Shown here one piece after another: positions 1 through 12,200 of a DNA stretch of 64,000 nucleotides. A model generated the notes under the pieces. The model was not told the DNA's origin. It saw only the letters and a list, made by a program, of their open reading frames with translations, and made no database searches. The DNA is taken from contig CANKOI010000001.1 of the NCBI GenBank assembly GCA_947484175.1, positions 83,752-147,751 on the forward strand, in the 5' to 3' direction. Every line of letters begins with the position of its first letter. Within the stretch, counting starts at the first letter, position 1. This stretch comes from Deltaproteobacteria bacterium (GTDB lineage Bacteria > Myxococcota_A > UBA796 > SXON01). Position numbers and translations under genes: made by a program.

Positions 1-5
1 GCCAG

Positions 6-557
6 GTGAGCTTCCTCGCGCTGCAGTCGCACCCCACCAGCACGAGCGTGACCCTCCGCGGCAAGTTCATTCGGGAGGTGCTGCTCTGCCAGAATCTTCC
101 TACTCCGCCCGCAGGCTTGAACACCGCCATCCCCGAGGCGAGCGAAGAGCTGCCGACGATGCGGGAGCGGGTGGCGCGCCACCTCGAAGACCCCAGCTGC
201 GCGGGCTGCCACCAGGTGATGGACCCCATCGGCCTCGGCCTCGAGAACTTCGATGGCCTCGGCCGCTGGCGAAACGAAGAGAACGACACTCCCATCGATC
301 CCACAGGGGACCTCGATGGCGACGACTTCGCCGACGCCTGGGCGCTCGCGCGCGCTGTGGCGGTGCACGACGACTTCGGGCCCTGCCTGAACCGGACGTT
401 GTTCCGATACGCGACCGGTCGTGCGGAGGCCGACGCGGAGCAACCCCTAGTGGACTGGCACGCCGACGGGCTCAAAGAAGCTGAATATCGACTGCAGTTC
501 CTGATGCGCGACATCGCGGCGGGTCCGGCCTTTCGCCTCGTGGGGAGTGTGGAATGA
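6..557 (+). CDS. C-terminal part of DUF1588/DUF1585 (planctomycete/myxobacterial-type cytochrome-like) protein; 5' end probably outside the window
   Basis: GKFIREVLLCQNLPTPP and HLEDPSCAGCHQVMDPIGLGLENFDGLGRWR resemble DUF1588/DUF1585; CxxCH motif; overlaps the start of the DUF1552 gene. Confidence 0.8.
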   Translation: MSFLALQSHPTSTSVTLRGKFIREVLLCQNLPTPPAGLNTAIPEASEELPTMRERVARHLEDPSCAGCHQVMDPIGLGLENFDGLGRWRNEENDTPIDPTGDLDGDDFADAWALARAVAVHDDFGPCLNRTLFRYATGRAEADAEQPLVDWHADGLKEAEYRLQFLMRDIAAGPAFRLVGSVE

Positions 558-1945
558 GCCCGTTCCGGACCTCCTCGCCGCGCGGCGTGGGCCCGCGGTC
601 TCCCAAACGTTCCGATGGCCGCGGTGCGGCGCCCTCGCGGCGCGGCTTCCTGCGCGGCGTCCTGCAAGGCAGCGCCATTTTCGTGGGGCTGCCGATGCTT
701 GAGGCGATGCTCAACGGCAACGGCACCGCGCTCGCCTGCGGGGGCGCCATCCCCAAACGTTTCGGGCTCTTCTTCTGGGGCAACGGCAACGTCCCCTCGC
801 GTTGGGTGCCCGCCACCGACGGCGCCGACTACACGTTGAGTGAACAGCTCGCTCCCCTCCTGGCCATGCAGCACAAGCTCGCCGTGGTGAGTGGGCTCTC
901 CGTGAAGGTGCCGAACCTCCTGCCGCACACCTCGGGCGCGGGGGGCCTGCTCAGCGGGATGGCGCCCCTCTCGTCGGATGGCAACGAGACCTTCGCCGGC
1001 CCCACCATCGACCAGGTGATCGCCGCGGAGGTCGGCGGCGACTCGCTGTACCCCTCGATCCAGACGGCCGCGAGTGACTCCAACGGCCAGAGTTACAACG
1101 GCCCCAACAGCCAGAACCCTCCCGAAACCGACCCCTACACGCTCTACGAGCGCCTCTTCGGGGCCAGCTTCCGCGAACCCGGCGAAGAAGCGCTGGTCGA
1201 CCCTACGCTTGGCCTGCGTCGCAGCGTCCTCGACTCCGTATCCACGGACATCCTCACGCTGCAGGCGCGGCTGGGTGCCGCCGACCGAGCGCGCCTCGAC
1301 CAGCACCTCACCGGGGTGCGCGACCTCGAAACGCGTCTCGCGCGCCTCGAAGAAGACCCCCCCTCCCTAGAAGCCTGCTCTCGACCGGCCACAGAGCCCC
1401 TCGCGGAGTACCCCGACGTCGCCGGGAGGCCGCAGATCACCGCGCGCAGCCGCGTGATGATCGACATGCTCGCGATGGCTTTTGCCTGCGACCAGACGCG
1501 CGTCTTTGGGCATTACATCTGCGATCCGGTGAGCAACAATCTCTTTCCGGGCACCTCGTCGGGCCACCACAACCTCACGCACGACGAGGGCGGGGATCAG
1601 CCCGAAGTCAACGCGATTACCATTCAGATCGTGACCGAGCTGGCCTACCTCCTCGAACGCTTCGACGCCGTGGCGGAGGCCGACGGAACGCTGCTCGACA
1701 ACTGCTGCATTCTCGGCTGCTCCGAAGTGAGCCTCGGGCAGACCCACAGCCTGGACGACATGCCGATCGTGCTCGCGGGCGGCCTCTGCGGCACCTTGCG
1801 CACCGGCCTCCATTACCGGAGCTACACGGGCGACAACGCCAGCAGCCTGATGTTGAGCATCCTCCGCGGGATGGACATCCTCGCCCCGAGCTTCGGCAGC
1901 GACGACGCGTACACCGAGGCGGGTCTCAGTGGGATCGAGGTGTAG
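554..1945 (+). CDS. DUF1552 domain-containing protein with Tat-like signal
   Basis: N-terminal SRRGFLRGVLQGSAIFVGLPMLEAML; DUF1552-like body; adjacent to a DUF1585-type gene, a common pairing. Confidence 0.8.
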   Translation: MSPFRTSSPRGVGPRSPKRSDGRGAAPSRRGFLRGVLQGSAIFVGLPMLEAMLNGNGTALACGGAIPKRFGLFFWGNGNVPSRWVPATDGADYTLSEQLAPLLAMQHKLAVVSGLSVKVPNLLPHTSGAGGLLSGMAPLSSDGNETFAGPTIDQVIAAEVGGDSLYPSIQTAASDSNGQSYNGPNSQNPPETDPYTLYERLFGASFREPGEEALVDPTLGLRRSVLDSVSTDILTLQARLGAADRARLDQHLTGVRDLETRLARLEEDPPSLEACSRPATEPLAEYPDVAGRPQITARSRVMIDMLAMAFACDQTRVFGHYICDPVSNNLFPGTSSGHHNLTHDEGGDQPEVNAITIQIVTELAYLLERFDAVAEADGTLLDNCCILGCSEVSLGQTHSLDDMPIVLAGGLCGTLRTGLHYRSYTGDNASSLMLSILRGMDILAPSFGSDDAYTEAGLSGIEV

Positions 1946-2839
1946 ATGGGCAACCAGAAGGCTCCGCCCGACGGGCGTCGCGGGTTGTTGGCCTGCTCGT
2001 GGCCGCTGGTTTTCGTTCCGCTTGTCGCGTGCGAGCCCGAGGGGGAGCCGGGCGAGTGCGCGCTCGATGCCGCCCCCCAACTGGTGGTGGTGCGCACCCT
2101 CCGCTTTGCGTTGGCCGACGAGGACGGGGTGAGCCTCGGTTTTGATCTGGACGGCGAGACCAGCGTGGAGAACGGCACGAGCGGCTGCGGCATTGCCGAT
2201 TACACGAGCCCCGAAGGTACGCCGGGCATCGACAACGCGTTCACCCGCCTCACTCCCGCCTTGGAATCTACGGAGGCGAAGGTCTCCGCCATCGAGGGGT
2301 TGGTGCAGGCGGCGATCACGTCGGGTGAGTTGTTGATCGTGGTGGAGCTCGGCGGCGTGGACGACTGGAACGACGACAGCTGTGTGGCCGGTGCGGTCGG
2401 CCAGGCCGCCGGCACGCCCATGCTCGGCACCGACGGCCTCATCCTGGACGGTCAGACCTTTGACCGCGACGACGATGTGGACCGCGTTGCGCTCGCAGAC
2501 GGCAGCATTGTGGATGGGGCGTACGAAGCCGGCGGGCTCAGCGTAGACCTTCCCGTGCAAATTCTGAACGCCAGCCTCTCGTTGCCGCTCCGCGACGGCA
2601 GGATGCATGTGGAGCGTACCAGTCTCGACCGATTCGAGGGCTACTTGTCGGGCAAGGTGAGCGCGGCGTACATGATGGAGATTTCCCAGACGGAGAACAT
2701 CGATCCTGCCGTGTCCGATTTGCTTGGCGTGGTGCTGTTGGCCAACGCGGACTTCGCCGACGAGGAAGGAACGGCATGTGGCGCGGTTTCCGTGACGCTG
2801 CAGTTCGAAGCCGTGGGCGCCTACTACTACGAGGATTGA
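1946..2839 (+). CDS. Putative secreted lipoprotein of unknown function
   Basis: 297-aa ORF immediately after the DUF1552 stop; hydrophobic N-terminus with Cys (PLVACEPEG). Confidence 0.65.
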   Translation: MGNQKAPPDGRRGLLACSWPLVFVPLVACEPEGEPGECALDAAPQLVVVRTLRFALADEDGVSLGFDLDGETSVENGTSGCGIADYTSPEGTPGIDNAFTRLTPALESTEAKVSAIEGLVQAAITSGELLIVVELGGVDDWNDDSCVAGAVGQAAGTPMLGTDGLILDGQTFDRDDDVDRVALADGSIVDGAYEAGGLSVDLPVQILNASLSLPLRDGRMHVERTSLDRFEGYLSGKVSAAYMMEISQTENIDPAVSDLLGVVLLANADFADEEGTACGAVSVTLQFEAVGAYYYED

Positions 2840-2842
2840 TCG

Positions 2843-3487
2843 ATGCGAACGAGCCTGCTCCCCCTCCCCGCCGCGTGGTTGGCCTTGGGCCTAGCCTGCT
2901 CGGGCAGCTCCGACACCCGGCCGCCGCCGCCCCCTCCTCCCGAAGGTGTCGTCGTTCCCGCCCTCGTTGTGCCGCCCCCGGCGGTCGTCCCCCCTGCAGC
3001 GGACGCCCGCCTCTTGCCTCCTCCTTGGGGCGACCTAGGCCTCGGGTACGCCGGCACCACCGTGCTGATCGTGGAGCCGTCCGCTGCCGTGCTTGTGACC
3101 ACCTCGGTCGCCGCGCAGGATGCCGTGGCGCTCTTTGCCGCGTGGAGCGCGGCGCTGATGGCCGCGGGTTTCACCGCCACGCCGGCCATCCCCGTTGGCG
3201 ATGACACCCTCCAGCTGTTCACGCTTGGCGAGCGGCGCATCGCGATCGCTCAGGGCATCGTTGACACCACGGCCTACGTCATGGTGGAAGACCAGCAGCA
3301 GCTGCCCAACGGCGCCATCGCGGCCAAGACGACGGATGGCGCCGTGAAGCTGCTCCTGACGGCCCGGGCTCCGCCCGCCGCCGACGGCCCGGTCGCGTCC
3401 GGAAAGAAACACCCCTTTGGCCCCGGCCGGGACAAGGTGGCGGGCAAGAAAGGTGGCGGAAAGCTGAAGGGCAAGAAGCACGAATGA
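2843..3487 (+). CDS. Putative lipoprotein, Pro-rich N-terminus, basic C-terminus
   Basis: Lipobox-like LALGLACSGSS, Pro-rich linker, Lys-rich tail; 3 bp after the previous gene. Confidence 0.6.
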   Translation: MRTSLLPLPAAWLALGLACSGSSDTRPPPPPPPEGVVVPALVVPPPAVVPPAADARLLPPPWGDLGLGYAGTTVLIVEPSAAVLVTTSVAAQDAVALFAAWSAALMAAGFTATPAIPVGDDTLQLFTLGERRIAIAQGIVDTTAYVMVEDQQQLPNGAIAAKTTDGAVKLLLTARAPPAADGPVASGKKHPFGPGRDKVAGKKGGGKLKGKKHE

Positions 3488-4185
3488 GTCATGCACGAAT
3501 TCTGGTGCTGGGTGGAGGCGTCGTGGCGGCCCTCGTTTCCGTCGGGTTGGCGGTCGCGAGCAGTCCCGCGCCCGCCGTTTCACAGGAGTCGGGCAATCCG
3601 ATCGACGAGAAAGGATTTGAGCTGCTGCCCCGCCCGATCTGGTCGGCAGAGCGGGAGAGGCGTTGTGGCCTCATCACGGTCGCGGAGGCGAGGCAGTACG
3701 CCGGGCTGGTGGTCACCACGACGCTCGAACTCAAGCGCGGCACCGCGCTGATGTCAGCGTGGCACTTCTACGATCCGCAACACAACCTCACGCTCACCCA
3801 GCAGGGCGCGGCCTGTTTCACCAACGTGAAGCTCAAACGGCCTCAGGGCAATTACCGTTTCGACTTCACGTTGCCGCTGGATCCCGTATCGTTCGATCCG
3901 ACCGTGAACGCGGCCGCCTCAGCCGACCCGGCGTTTCTGGCCTGCCGCTCCGCGCACCCCGAGAAGCTCGCTTCAGCGGTGGTCGTGAGCGTGCTGGTGG
4001 ATGCCGACGACTCCCTGTTCGTGAGCGCCGGCACGCGTAACGTGGACAACCTTCGTGACTGCTTAGGCAAGGCCCTCGCGGCCGCACTCGAGCCTCAGGT
4101 GAAAGGGGGCACCTTCGCGCTGGCGCGCCCCGCGGTGGTCACCGCCACGTTGCCTGTCGCGCCCGCGTCGCCCGTCGGCAACTAG
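3484..4185 (+). CDS. Hypothetical exported protein
   Basis: 233-aa ORF overlapping the previous stop by 4 nt; N-terminal hydrophobic segment. Confidence 0.6.
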   Translation: MSHARILVLGGGVVAALVSVGLAVASSPAPAVSQESGNPIDEKGFELLPRPIWSAERERRCGLITVAEARQYAGLVVTTTLELKRGTALMSAWHFYDPQHNLTLTQQGAACFTNVKLKRPQGNYRFDFTLPLDPVSFDPTVNAAASADPAFLACRSAHPEKLASAVVVSVLVDADDSLFVSAGTRNVDNLRDCLGKALAAALEPQVKGGTFALARPAVVTATLPVAPASPVGN

Positions 4186-4913
4186 CGCCTCGGGTTCGCT
4201 TCCACCCACTGCACGAACCGCGGAATGAGGCTCTGCGCCAGCTCGGTGTCAGGGGCTTCGGCCATGACGCGGTCGATCCGCTCGGCTTCGGCGGGGTTGC
4301 CGGCGTAGTGCGACCGGTAGTAGTTCCACCGCTCGGTGGTGGTGGCCTTGCGCAGCTCGGGGTGGAACTGGGCCGCCCAGAAGGGCGCGTCATTCACCTT
4401 GAACGCCTGGTTGTGCACGCGCCGACCGGTGGCGAGCAGGGTGACCCCCGGGGGCAAACGATCGACGTGATCGTGGTGACCGAGCTGAACGTCGAGGGTG
4501 CGCGGGAGCCCGCCGAACAGGGGGTCGAGCAAGGCGGCGTCGGTGAGCTCTACGGGAAAGGCGCCGAGCTCCTGGCGAGAGTCGTCGCGGTTCACTTCGC
4601 CGCCGAGCGCGCGGGCGAGACCCTGGAAGCCGAAACAACTGGCCCAGGCGGGGATGCGGCGGTCCACGCACTCCACGAGCCGGTCGAGCATCTGGTGAAC
4701 CCACACGTGGTCGTCGAGCACGCTGTACGCGCCGCTCCCTCCGAAGAAGAGGAGGCCGGCCTCGTCGAAGAGGCGGTCGTCGAGCTGGCCGGCGCTCGCG
4801 TAGGCGACTTCGAGCTCAGGGAGGCCCGCGGAGTCAGCAAAACACCGCAGCTCCTGACGCGACATCGGGTCGGCGGGATCACGCAGGGAGACGAGGACGG
4901 CTCTGCCAAGCAT
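4182..4913 (-). CDS. Type 1 (class I) glutamine amidotransferase-like protein
   Basis: Nucleophile-elbow-like ASCFGFQ and downstream AAQFHPEL (His/Glu). Confidence 0.8.
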   Translation of the reverse strand: MLGRAVLVSLRDPADPMSRQELRCFADSAGLPELEVAYASAGQLDDRLFDEAGLLFFGGSGAYSVLDDHVWVHQMLDRLVECVDRRIPAWASCFGFQGLARALGGEVNRDDSRQELGAFPVELTDAALLDPLFGGLPRTLDVQLGHHDHVDRLPPGVTLLATGRRVHNQAFKVNDAPFWAAQFHPELRKATTTERWNYYRSHYAGNPAEAERIDRVMAEAPDTELAQSLIPRFVQWVEANPRR

Positions 4914-4935
4914 CTGGACCCTGTAACTAGAAACA

Positions 4936-4965
4936 GGGGGGCAAGGCCTGGCCGGCCTCGCCCCC
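4936..4965. repeat. Palindromic repeat copy 1: gggggcaaggcc-tggcc-ggcctcgccccc
   Basis: 12-bp arms with one mismatch (G.U on minus-strand RNA); related second copy at 5109-5154. Confidence 0.6.
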
Positions 4966-4999
4966 TACCGTCGCCGACCTGTCGCCCTCCGCACGCTCC
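4950..4999. repeat. Direct repeat copy A (~50 bp, ~3 mismatches to copy at 5139-5188)
   Basis: ggccggcctcgccccctaccgtcgccgacctgtcgccctccgcacgctcc vs ggccggcctcgccccctaccgtcgccgacctgccgccctccgcccactcc. Confidence 0.85.
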
Positions 5000-5009
5000 G
5001 GGCGTCAGG

Positions 5010-5038
5010 ACGAAGGCGCGTTGATAACGCGCCTTCGT
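5010..5038. repeat. Perfect inverted repeat: 13-bp arms, 3-nt loop
   Basis: acgaaggcgcgtt-gat-aacgcgccttcgt; no T-tract on either side. Confidence 0.85.
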
Positions 5039-5108
5039 GGCGACTCTCCCCCCCTCCGCCAATCCCCGCGCCGCTCGAGCGTGTGATGGCTCTCGGAGCC
5101 GCCGCGGC

Positions 5109-5154
5109 GGGGGCAAGGCCGAGTGCCCGCACCCCGCCGGCCGGCCTCGCCCCC
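5109..5154. repeat. Palindromic repeat copy 2 with longer loop
   Basis: gggggcaaggcc ... ggcctcgccccc, same arms as 4936-4965. Confidence 0.6.
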
Positions 5155-5188
5155 TACCGTCGCCGACCTGCCGCCCTCCGCCCACTCC
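5139..5188. repeat. Direct repeat copy B
   Basis: See 4950-4999. Confidence 0.85.
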
Positions 5189-5273
5189 GTTCGGCGGCAT
5201 GGGGAACTTTTTCCTCTCGCGGCTGTAAGCACCTCCGGGGACCATCGTTGTCCCGGCGAATCTGGAGTCCCTC

Positions 5274-7505
5274 ATGCTTCTCTCCCTCGTTCTCTGGTCC
5301 TGCGCCAACAAGCCGATCGACACCGAGGTGCCGGCTGTTTCTCTCGACGCCCGCACCGGCACGATGGTGCCGGAGGCCGCGACGGCCGAGCCCGCGCGCC
5401 CCGCCGTTCGGATGCCCGAAGGGGAGCCCATCAGCCGGGAGTGCTACGCCGACTCCCGAAAGAAGGCGCGCAGCGCCCCTGCCGCAAGCGTTCCCACTGC
5501 AAGCGCCCCTGTCGCGGGTGGCGGGGCCAAGGGCAACCGCGGGGACAGCGGCTACGGGTCGACCAGCGGGAGCGGTGGCGTGGCCGCGGGCCCCTCGCCG
5601 TCGCCGTCGCCGAAGCTGAAGGTGGTGGAGCGCGAAGCCGCTGCCGTACCCACCGAGCCGACCGTGGCCGCTGCGTCGCCTCCTCCGGCGCCACCCCGCG
5701 CCGAACCCGCACCGGAACCCGCAAAATGGAGCCCGGTCGCAGACGGAGCGGACCGAGCGAACGACGAGCTCACGTCGGCCCGCCCTACCAAGCCGCTGGC
5801 CGCCGCCGAATCCACCCCTTTCGGCAAGGCCGAGGAGCAGAAGGCCGACAAGGATGACACGCTCCCCGATGCCGATCTCGAGCGGTCGATGGCCACCGGG
5901 ACCGAAAAACGGCCGCTCGGCAACAAGGTTGCCCAGGAGGCCGCCCGCTTCGACTGGGGCGGCACCACCTACCTGAGCAACGACGACTCGATGTCGCTGG
6001 CATCGGCACAACGCCTCCTCTGGGCGGTGCAGCAGCGCGGCCCGGTGAAGGCCAGCGAGGTGCGCCCCCACGAGCTGCTCAACTACTTCAGCTTCGACAC
6101 TTCCCCGGTGCCCTCCGGCGACACGTTCGGCGTGAACGCCGTGGCCGAACAGACCGATGAGCACACTCTGTCACTGGCCCTCGCCATCAAGGGGATGACG
6201 CCCGAACGGAAGCCGCTCGATCTCACGCTCGTGCTCGACCGCTCCGGTTCGATGTCGGCCGAAGGGCGCATGGAGTACCTCAAGCGCGGCCTGCGCCAGA
6301 TGTCGGGCCAGCTTGAGCGCGGCGATCGGGTGGACGTGGTGCTCTTTGATGGCGACGACTGCACGCCGCTGGAGAACTTCGTCGTGGGCCGCGACGACCC
6401 CGCGCTGCTCAGCGACGTGATCAACAATCTGCAGCCCCGCGGCAGCACCGACCTCAACGACGGGCTGCGAGAGGGCTACCGGGTGGCAAAGACCCACGCC
6501 GACGTGGAGGGCCGCAACCGGCGCATGGTGCTCATCAGCGACGCGCTGTTGAACACCGGCGAGGTGAACCCCGACATCGTGTCGGAGATCGGGCGCTCCT
6601 ACGAAGAGTCGGGGATCCGCCTCTCCGCGGTGGGCGTGGGGCGGGACTTCAACGACAAGGTGCTCGACCAGCTCAGCGAGAAGGGCAAAGGTGCCTACGT
6701 GTACCTCGGCAGCGAGGCGGTCGTGGACCGCGTGTTCGGCGCCGGCTTCCGCTCGCTCACCCAAACGGTCGCTCACGACGTTCACTTCAGCCTTCACCTG
6801 CCCCCTTCCCTCGCGATGGAGAAATTCTACGGCGAAGAATCGAGCACCGTGAAGTCCGACGTGCAACCCATCCACTACTACGCGGACACCACCCAACTCT
6901 TCGTGCAGGACCTCCGCATGAACGGCAGCCGCCCCGTCCGCAGCGACGTGGTCCGTCTCACGGCCGAGTGGACGGATGTGGACACCGGTGTTGCTCGGGA
7001 GCAGTCCTTTTCCGCCACGGTTGGTGACCTCGTGGACGGGGACGCTCGAAATCTCCACAAGGGACGCGCGCTGCTCGCGTGGACAGACATGATCCTCGCA
7101 CGCAGTCTTGGGAATGACCCGTGCGGAGCGCCATTCACGGCGTGGACCGAGCGCGTGGACACGTTGGGGGAGGACGCGGAAGTTGCGTGGCTCGACAGCC
7201 TCACCGCTCCGCTCTGCGGCGCGCGTCCCACCGTCCCCAAATCGGTCGCGACGGTTTCGGGTGTTCCGTACAAGGTGAGGGTGGACGCCGACCAGGTGAT
7301 CGCCGAGGTGGAGCTGCGCTGCGGAGCCGAGTCGCGGAGCGAGGCGCTCCGCGTGGGCAGCAACGTGGCGGTGTTCGACGTGCGCCCTGGGAGCTGCGAA
7401 GTGGTGCTCCAAGGCAACGTGCCTATGGTGGCAAGTGTGCAGGTGCCGAGCGTCGGCGGCGACGTCCGCTGCCTCGTTCGGGGGGGGCGCATCCGCTGCG
7501 GATAG
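5274..7505 (+). CDS. von Willebrand factor type A domain lipoprotein (YfbK-like)
   Basis: Lipobox-like LVLWSCANK; MIDAS DxSxS in LTLVLDRSGSMSAEGRMEYLKRGLRQM; YfbK-like N-domain RPHELLNYFSFD. Confidence 0.85.
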   Translation: MLLSLVLWSCANKPIDTEVPAVSLDARTGTMVPEAATAEPARPAVRMPEGEPISRECYADSRKKARSAPAASVPTASAPVAGGGAKGNRGDSGYGSTSGSGGVAAGPSPSPSPKLKVVEREAAAVPTEPTVAAASPPPAPPRAEPAPEPAKWSPVADGADRANDELTSARPTKPLAAAESTPFGKAEEQKADKDDTLPDADLERSMATGTEKRPLGNKVAQEAARFDWGGTTYLSNDDSMSLASAQRLLWAVQQRGPVKASEVRPHELLNYFSFDTSPVPSGDTFGVNAVAEQTDEHTLSLALAIKGMTPERKPLDLTLVLDRSGSMSAEGRMEYLKRGLRQMSGQLERGDRVDVVLFDGDDCTPLENFVVGRDDPALLSDVINNLQPRGSTDLNDGLREGYRVAKTHADVEGRNRRMVLISDALLNTGEVNPDIVSEIGRSYEESGIRLSAVGVGRDFNDKVLDQLSEKGKGAYVYLGSEAVVDRVFGAGFRSLTQTVAHDVHFSLHLPPSLAMEKFYGEESSTVKSDVQPIHYYADTTQLFVQDLRMNGSRPVRSDVVRLTAEWTDVDTGVAREQSFSATVGDLVDGDARNLHKGRALLAWTDMILARSLGNDPCGAPFTAWTERVDTLGEDAEVAWLDSLTAPLCGARPTVPKSVATVSGVPYKVRVDADQVIAEVELRCGAESRSEALRVGSNVAVFDVRPGSCEVVLQGNVPMVASVQVPSVGGDVRCLVRGGRIRCG

Positions 7506-7509
7506 GCGG

Positions 7510-8241
<732 letters not shown>

Positions 8242-8252
8242 GGCGGGGCTGC

Positions 8253-9200
<948 letters not shown>

Positions 9201-9244
9201 CGTGGGAAATCCGGTGGCGAGGGGCGTAACTCTGCCCAAAGCGG

Positions 9245-9271
9245 GCCGCATCCGCAAGCGGATTGTGCGGC
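9245..9271 (-). terminator. Bulged stem-loop directly after the nrdJ stop; possible terminator
   Basis: gccgc-atccgc-aa-gcggat-tgt-gcggc abuts the nrdJ stop; no clear U-tract. Confidence 0.35.
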
Positions 9272-12200
9272 TCAGCTGCAGCCGCTGGTGCCGCCGCAGC
9301 TCACGCACTTCAGGCAGGAGCCGTTCCGAACCATCGTGAGGGACCCGCACTCCGGACAGCTGTCCCCTTCGTACCCGCGCGCTTTCGCATCGCGGATCAA
9401 CTGGAGCTTTGGATTGGCCGGAGCTGTCGCCCCCGCCCCGCCGTTCAGCTGGATCCTCACCGCGGAGTCCTCACGACGCAGGACACCGGCCGCGACCGGG
9501 GCGGCGTCTACCTCGACGGCCACGTCGGAGAGCATCACGTTCCGGACGCTCACCTCCTCTTCTTCGTTCCAGCGGGTCTCCTCGCCGGTCTTGTGGAGGG
9601 TGTCGTGCCGAAGCTGTTCTTCGTCCACGTGCGCGAGGTCGTTGCGCCCGAGGTAGTTCACGGCGAGGTCGCGGAACATGTAGTCGATGATCGACGTGGC
9701 CATCTTGATGCGGTCGTGGCCGCGCACGGGCCCGTTGGGCTCGAAGCGCGAGAACACGAACTGGTCCACGAACTTTTCGAGCGGCACGCCGTGCTGGAGG
9801 CCGATGCTCACCGCAATCGCAAAGCTGTTCATCAAGCTGCGGAAGGCCGCGCCTTCCTTGTGCATGTCGACGAAAATCTCGCCGATGGTGCCATCGTCGT
9901 ACTCGCCGGTGCGCAAGAAGACCTTGTGGCCGCCCACCAGGGCCTTCTGGGTGTAGCCGCGGCGACGGTCCGGGAGGCGCCGGCGCTTCGCGAGATAACG
10001 AACGACCAGCTTCTCCGCGACGTGCATCACCTGGTCTTGCTGGGGCAAGGCGGCGAGGGGAGCCTCGACGACCTCGGACTCGCCGAGGTCGAGGGCGCTC
10101 ATCAGACTGTCGGCGAACTGGCTGGAGAGCGGCTGGCTGAGCTTGCTGCCGTCGCGGTACAGCGCGTTGGCCTTGATGCCCAAACGCCACGACATCAGGT
10201 AGGCATTCTTCACGTCGGCGATGGTCGCGTCGTTCGGCATGTTGATCGTCTTGCTGATCGCGCCGGAGATGAAAGGCTGGCACGCCGCCATCATGCGGAT
10301 GTGGGCCTCGGACGAAATGAAGCGCGTGCCGGTGCGACCGCAGCGGTTCGCGCAGTCAAAAACCGGCAGGTGTTCCGGCTTGAGGCCGGGGCTGCCCTCG
10401 ATGCTCATCGTGCCGCAGGCCCAGGCATTCGCAGCGTCCACCTGGTCGCGGCTGAAGCCGAGCGCGACGAGAAGATCGGGCGCATCCGGATCGATCCTCA
10501 GCACATTCTTGCAGAAGGTGGCGCCTAGGTTGAACTTCGAGAAGGCGAACTTGATGTCGAAGGCGGTGGGCAGCGCTTTTTCGACCTTGGCGAGCGTGAC
10601 GTCGTCAAAGCCCTTGGCGCGGAGCGATTCGTGGTTGATGCCCGGCGCGCCGCGAAGCGAGCCGCGCCCGCGGGCAAAGTCGACAATTGCGGCGATCTGG
10701 GGCTCGCTGTAGCCGAGGTGGCGTAAGGCCGGGGCAACCGACTCGTTCACGATCTTGAAGTAGCCGCCGCCGGCGAGTTTTTTGAACTTCACCAGCGCGA
10801 AATCAGGCTCCACGCCGGTGGTGTCGCAGTCCATCACCAGACCGATGGTGCCGGTGGGCGCGATGACCGTGACCTGTGCGTTGCGGTAGCCGTGTGCTTC
10901 GCCGAGCCGGAGCGCCTCGTCCCATGCTTTTCTGGCCGCGTCGGTGAGCAGCGCGGGGGCGTGCTCGGCCACGAGGCCGACGGGCTTGATCGCGAGGCCC
11001 TCGTACTCGGTGGAGGGGGCGTTGAACGCGGCCCGCCGGTGATTGCGGATGACCCGGAGCATGGCGGCGCGGTTCTTTTTGTAGCCGGGGAAGGGGCCGC
11101 GCTCGGCAGCGATCCGCGCGCTCTGGGCATAGGACTCTCCAGTGAGGATCGCGCTCAGCGCGGCACAGATGGCGCGGCCATCCTGGCTGTCGTACGGAAT
11201 CCCCATCACCATCAGGAGCGCGCCGAGGTTGGCGTAGCCGAGCCCGAGCGTGCGGAACTTCCAGGAGAGCTCCGCGATCTTCGGCGAGGGGTACTGGGCC
11301 ATGCCCACGCTGATCTCGAGCACGGTTGTCCACAGATGGACGCCGTGCACGTAGCCGTCGAGGTCGAAGGTGCCAGACACGGGCTCGAAGAACCGCATGA
11401 GGTTCAACGACGCGAGATTGCAGGCCGTATCGTCGAGGAACATGTACTCTGAGCAGGGGTTGCTCGCGTTGATGCGCCCATCTTCGGGGCAGGTGTGCCA
11501 GTCGTTGATGGTGGTGTCGAACTGAACGCCGGGATCGGCGCAGCTCCAGGCCGCCAGCGAGATGGTGTCCCAAAGCTCGGTTGCGCGCAGCGTTTTTACG
11601 ACCTTTCCGGAGGTGCGCTGGGTGAGCTTCCACTCTTCATCGCGCAACAGGGCGTCCATGAACGTGTTGGGGATGCGCACGCTGTTGTTGCTGTTCTGCC
11701 CGGCCACGCTGGCGTAGCCCTCACCGTCCCAGTCGGTGTCGTAGCTGTCGCAGCGGATCGCCGTGAAGCCCTGCTTGGCGAACTGCACCGTGCGCACGAT
11801 GTAGTTGTCATGCACACCCACGGCGCGGGCCTCTCGCATCGCCCGTCGGAGGGTCAGGTTGCGGTTGGGATCGAATCGATCGGCCTCGGCGAGCCCCTCG
11901 GCGGCGCGGGTGGCGCTGAAGATCGTGTTGAGGTGCTTCTCGTTGAGCTTGCTGCCCGTGACGAGCGCCGCCACCTTGCCTTCCTCCACCACCTTCCAGT
12001 TCACGAAGGTTTCGATGTCGGGGTGGTCGAGGTCGAGGGTGACCATCTTGGCGGCGCGGCGCGTGGTGCCGCCGCTCTTGATGGCGCCGGCCGCTCGGTC
12101 GCCGATGCGGAGGAAACTCATCAGCCCGGAGCTGCGACCGCCACCGGACAGGCGCTCGCCGGAGCCACGGAGTTGGGAGAAATTGGTGCCGGTGCCGGAA

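Noticed and set aside
5010-5038. Perfect hairpin as an intrinsic terminator
   Set aside because: No T-tract on either strand and located between divergent genes, not downstream of any gene
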